Positions 14,794-15,999 of a DNA stretch of 15,999 bases are shown one piece after another. Both the position numbers and the translations under genes were made by a program. The stretch is from Coxiellaceae bacterium UBA6002 (GTDB taxonomy: Bacteria; Pseudomonadota; Gammaproteobacteria; UBA6002). The notes below the pieces were generated by a model, which made no database searches, had not been told where the DNA came from, and saw nothing but the letters and a program-made list of their open reading frames with translations. Numbering within the stretch: position 1 is the stretch's first letter; the number at the start of each line of letters is the position of its first letter. The stretch is taken from assembly GCA_002429595.1 (NCBI GenBank), contig DJAM01000040.1:2754-18752 (forward strand), read 5' to 3'.

Positions 14794-15741
14794 ATGATAC
14801 TCAATAATATACTTGAAGCGGTTGGCAAAACACCCATCACTCGACTTAATCGCGTTGGCAGTGATCTAGATTGCGAGTTATATGGCAAATGCGAATTCAT
14901 GAACCCAGGTGGTTCTGTGAAGGATCGTATCGGTCTTTATATGGTCGAACAAGCGGAACAATCAGGTCGCATCAAGCCAGGCGACACCCTCATTGAACCT
15001 ACTTCAGGAAATACTGGTATTGGCATCGCATTAGCCGGTGCAGTGAAAGGCTATAACGTTATCATTACAATGCCTGAAAAGATGAGCCATGAAAAACAGG
15101 TCGTGTTAGAAGCGCTCGGTGCAAAGATATATCGCACGCCAACTGAAGCAGCTTGGGACGCGCCGGATAGTCATATTTCCTTAGCAAAAGAGCTACAACA
15201 ACAATTACCAAACGCCCACATTTTGGACCAATATACTAATCCTGCGAATCCTGAAGCACATTTCAAATTCACCGCTCAAGAAATTCTAGATGACATGGGC
15301 GAATTTGATATGTTGGTTGCGGGTGTTGGTACCGGTGGCACCATTACGGGAATTGCTAAGCGCTTAAAGCAAGCACTACCTAAGATTAAAATTATCGGCG
15401 TTGATCCCTACGGATCTATCTTAGGCGGTGGCGATGAGATTTTCCCGTATCTGGTAGAAGGCATTGGGTATGATTTTATTCCCGACGTTCTCGATAATGA
15501 TTTAATCGATCAATACATCAAAGTCGATGATAAACATTCGTTCCAGGTAGCCAGACGCTTAATTAAAGAAGAAGGTTTGCTAGTAGGCGGTTCTTCAGGT
15601 TCAGCCGTGTGGGCAGCCTTACAAGCAGCAAAAACACTCAAAGCAGGTCAAAAATGCTTAGTGATCCTACCCGACTCTATCCGAAATTATTTAACCAAGT
15701 TCGTAGATAATAATTGGCTGATCAAAAATAAAATGAATTAA
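14794..15741 (+). CDS. cbs: Cystathionine beta-synthase, catalytic core only
   Basis: This 315-residue PLP enzyme of fold type II should condense serine with homocysteine to cystathionine. PLP landmarks are GGSVKDRI with the Schiff-base Lys43, the phosphate-side SGNTG at 71-75, GTGGT at 179-183 and GSSGS at 266-270. It is cystathionine beta-synthase rather than cysteine synthase because it carries TPTEAAWDAPDSH (115-127), VDPYGSIL (203-210), VEGIGYDFIP (221-230) and LPDSIRNYLTKF (292-303), as in eukaryotic enzymes. It lacks the N-terminal heme region and the C-terminal pair of regulatory CBS domains, so activation by S-adenosylmethionine is not expected. AGGAC precedes the ATG at 14794. The next gene starts 9 bases after its stop and encodes the following step of the pathway. 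O-acetylserine use cannot be excluded. Confidence 0.88.
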   Translation: MILNNILEAVGKTPITRLNRVGSDLDCELYGKCEFMNPGGSVKDRIGLYMVEQAEQSGRIKPGDTLIEPTSGNTGIGIALAGAVKGYNVIITMPEKMSHEKQVVLEALGAKIYRTPTEAAWDAPDSHISLAKELQQQLPNAHILDQYTNPANPEAHFKFTAQEILDDMGEFDMLVAGVGTGGTITGIAKRLKQALPKIKIIGVDPYGSILGGGDEIFPYLVEGIGYDFIPDVLDNDLIDQYIKVDDKHSFQVARRLIKEEGLLVGGSSGSAVWAALQAAKTLKAGQKCLVILPDSIRNYLTKFVDNNWLIKNKMN

Positions 15742-15750
15742 GGAATGACA

Positions 15751-15999
15751 GTGAATAATTGTGACGATTTAGATATAGCGACTAAAGTGATTCATGCCGG
15801 CCAACAACCCGACCCGACCACCGGCGCTGTCATGACACCCATCTATGCAACTTCTACTTACGTCCAAACTAGTCCAGGCAAACACAAAGGATTTGAATAT
15901 TCTCGAACTCACAACCCAACTCGCTTAGCTTATGAAAAATGTATTGCCAGCTTAGAGTCTGGCAAACATGGTTTAGCGTTTGCTTCCGGTATGGCTGGT
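15751..15999 (+). CDS. Cystathionine gamma-lyase/synthase family PLP enzyme (partial, N-terminus)
   Basis: Only the first 83 residues are in the window; the gene runs off the right edge. DIATKVIHAGQQPDPTTGAV, PIYATSTYVQ, FEYSRTHNPTRLAYEK and LESGKHGLAFASGMAG are the standard opening of Cys/Met-metabolism PLP enzymes (cystathionine gamma-lyase, gamma-synthase and relatives). I use the GTG at 15751, with AGGA 6 bases upstream. An in-frame ATG at 15745 sits directly against that ribosome-binding site and is less likely. It follows the cystathionine beta-synthase by 9 bases. That context favours the lyase, giving cysteine from homocysteine by way of cystathionine. The residues that separate lyase from synthase lie outside the window. 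Confidence 0.87.
   Translation, partial: MNNCDDLDIATKVIHAGQQPDPTTGAVMTPIYATSTYVQTSPGKHKGFEYSRTHNPTRLAYEKCIASLESGKHGLAFASGMAG

Overview
The window looks like a chromosomal stretch of an AT-leaning gammaproteobacterium. A Legionellales-type host (Legionella, Coxiella or Berkiella relatives) is my best guess. It rests on the AddAB-type recombination pair, the eukaryote-like cytosolic 5'-nucleotidase, the eukaryote-style cystathionine beta-synthase and a small leucine-rich-repeat protein. This is inference, because the window has no rRNA or other phylogenetic marker. I found no tRNA, rRNA, CRISPR array, prophage or insertion sequence. No gap without a gene exceeds 300 bases.

Region 1 (about 31-6888, minus strand) is a three-gene unit read right to left: an AddB-like nuclease, an AddA/UvrD-like helicase-nuclease, and a cytosolic 5'-nucleotidase of the cN-I family. 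The first two overlap by 8 bases and both keep their nuclease residues. The pair should process double-strand DNA ends for recombination, a job done by RecBCD in enterics. A partial palindromic repeat sits at the left edge. Region 2 (6993-8184, plus strand) diverges from it across a roughly 100-base promoter region. It holds ppiB (peptidyl-prolyl isomerase) overlapping a YgjP-like zinc metallopeptidase.

Region 3 (8213-12518, plus strand) is a tight six-gene operon for lipid transport across the envelope (Mla-type MCE system). In order: a small DUF3862-like lipoprotein, MlaE with a fused N-terminal STAS domain (taking the place of MlaB), the MlaF ATPase, MlaD (TTG start), an unusually cysteine-rich auxiliary lipoprotein of the ABC_trans_aux type, and a single-membrane-segment protein. 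The last protein resembles the EF-hand-like calcium-binding module of large RTX-type exoproteins. Junctions range from a 1-base overlap to a 10-base gap. The last two genes are the most unusual content of the window: a periplasmic lipoprotein with 15 cysteines, and a candidate calcium-binding accessory protein translationally coupled to it.

Region 4 (12562-14700) is accessory and partly degraded. It contains a truncated Bcr/CflA-type MFS transporter, a convergent two-gene unit (GNAT acetyltransferase plus a 70-residue leucine-rich-repeat protein joined by TAATG), and an unrecognised 170-residue protein followed by a terminator-like hairpin. Region 5 (14794 to the end) holds a cystathionine beta-synthase without regulatory domains and the start of a cystathionine gamma-lyase/synthase. 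Together they suggest conversion of homocysteine to cysteine by reverse transsulfuration.
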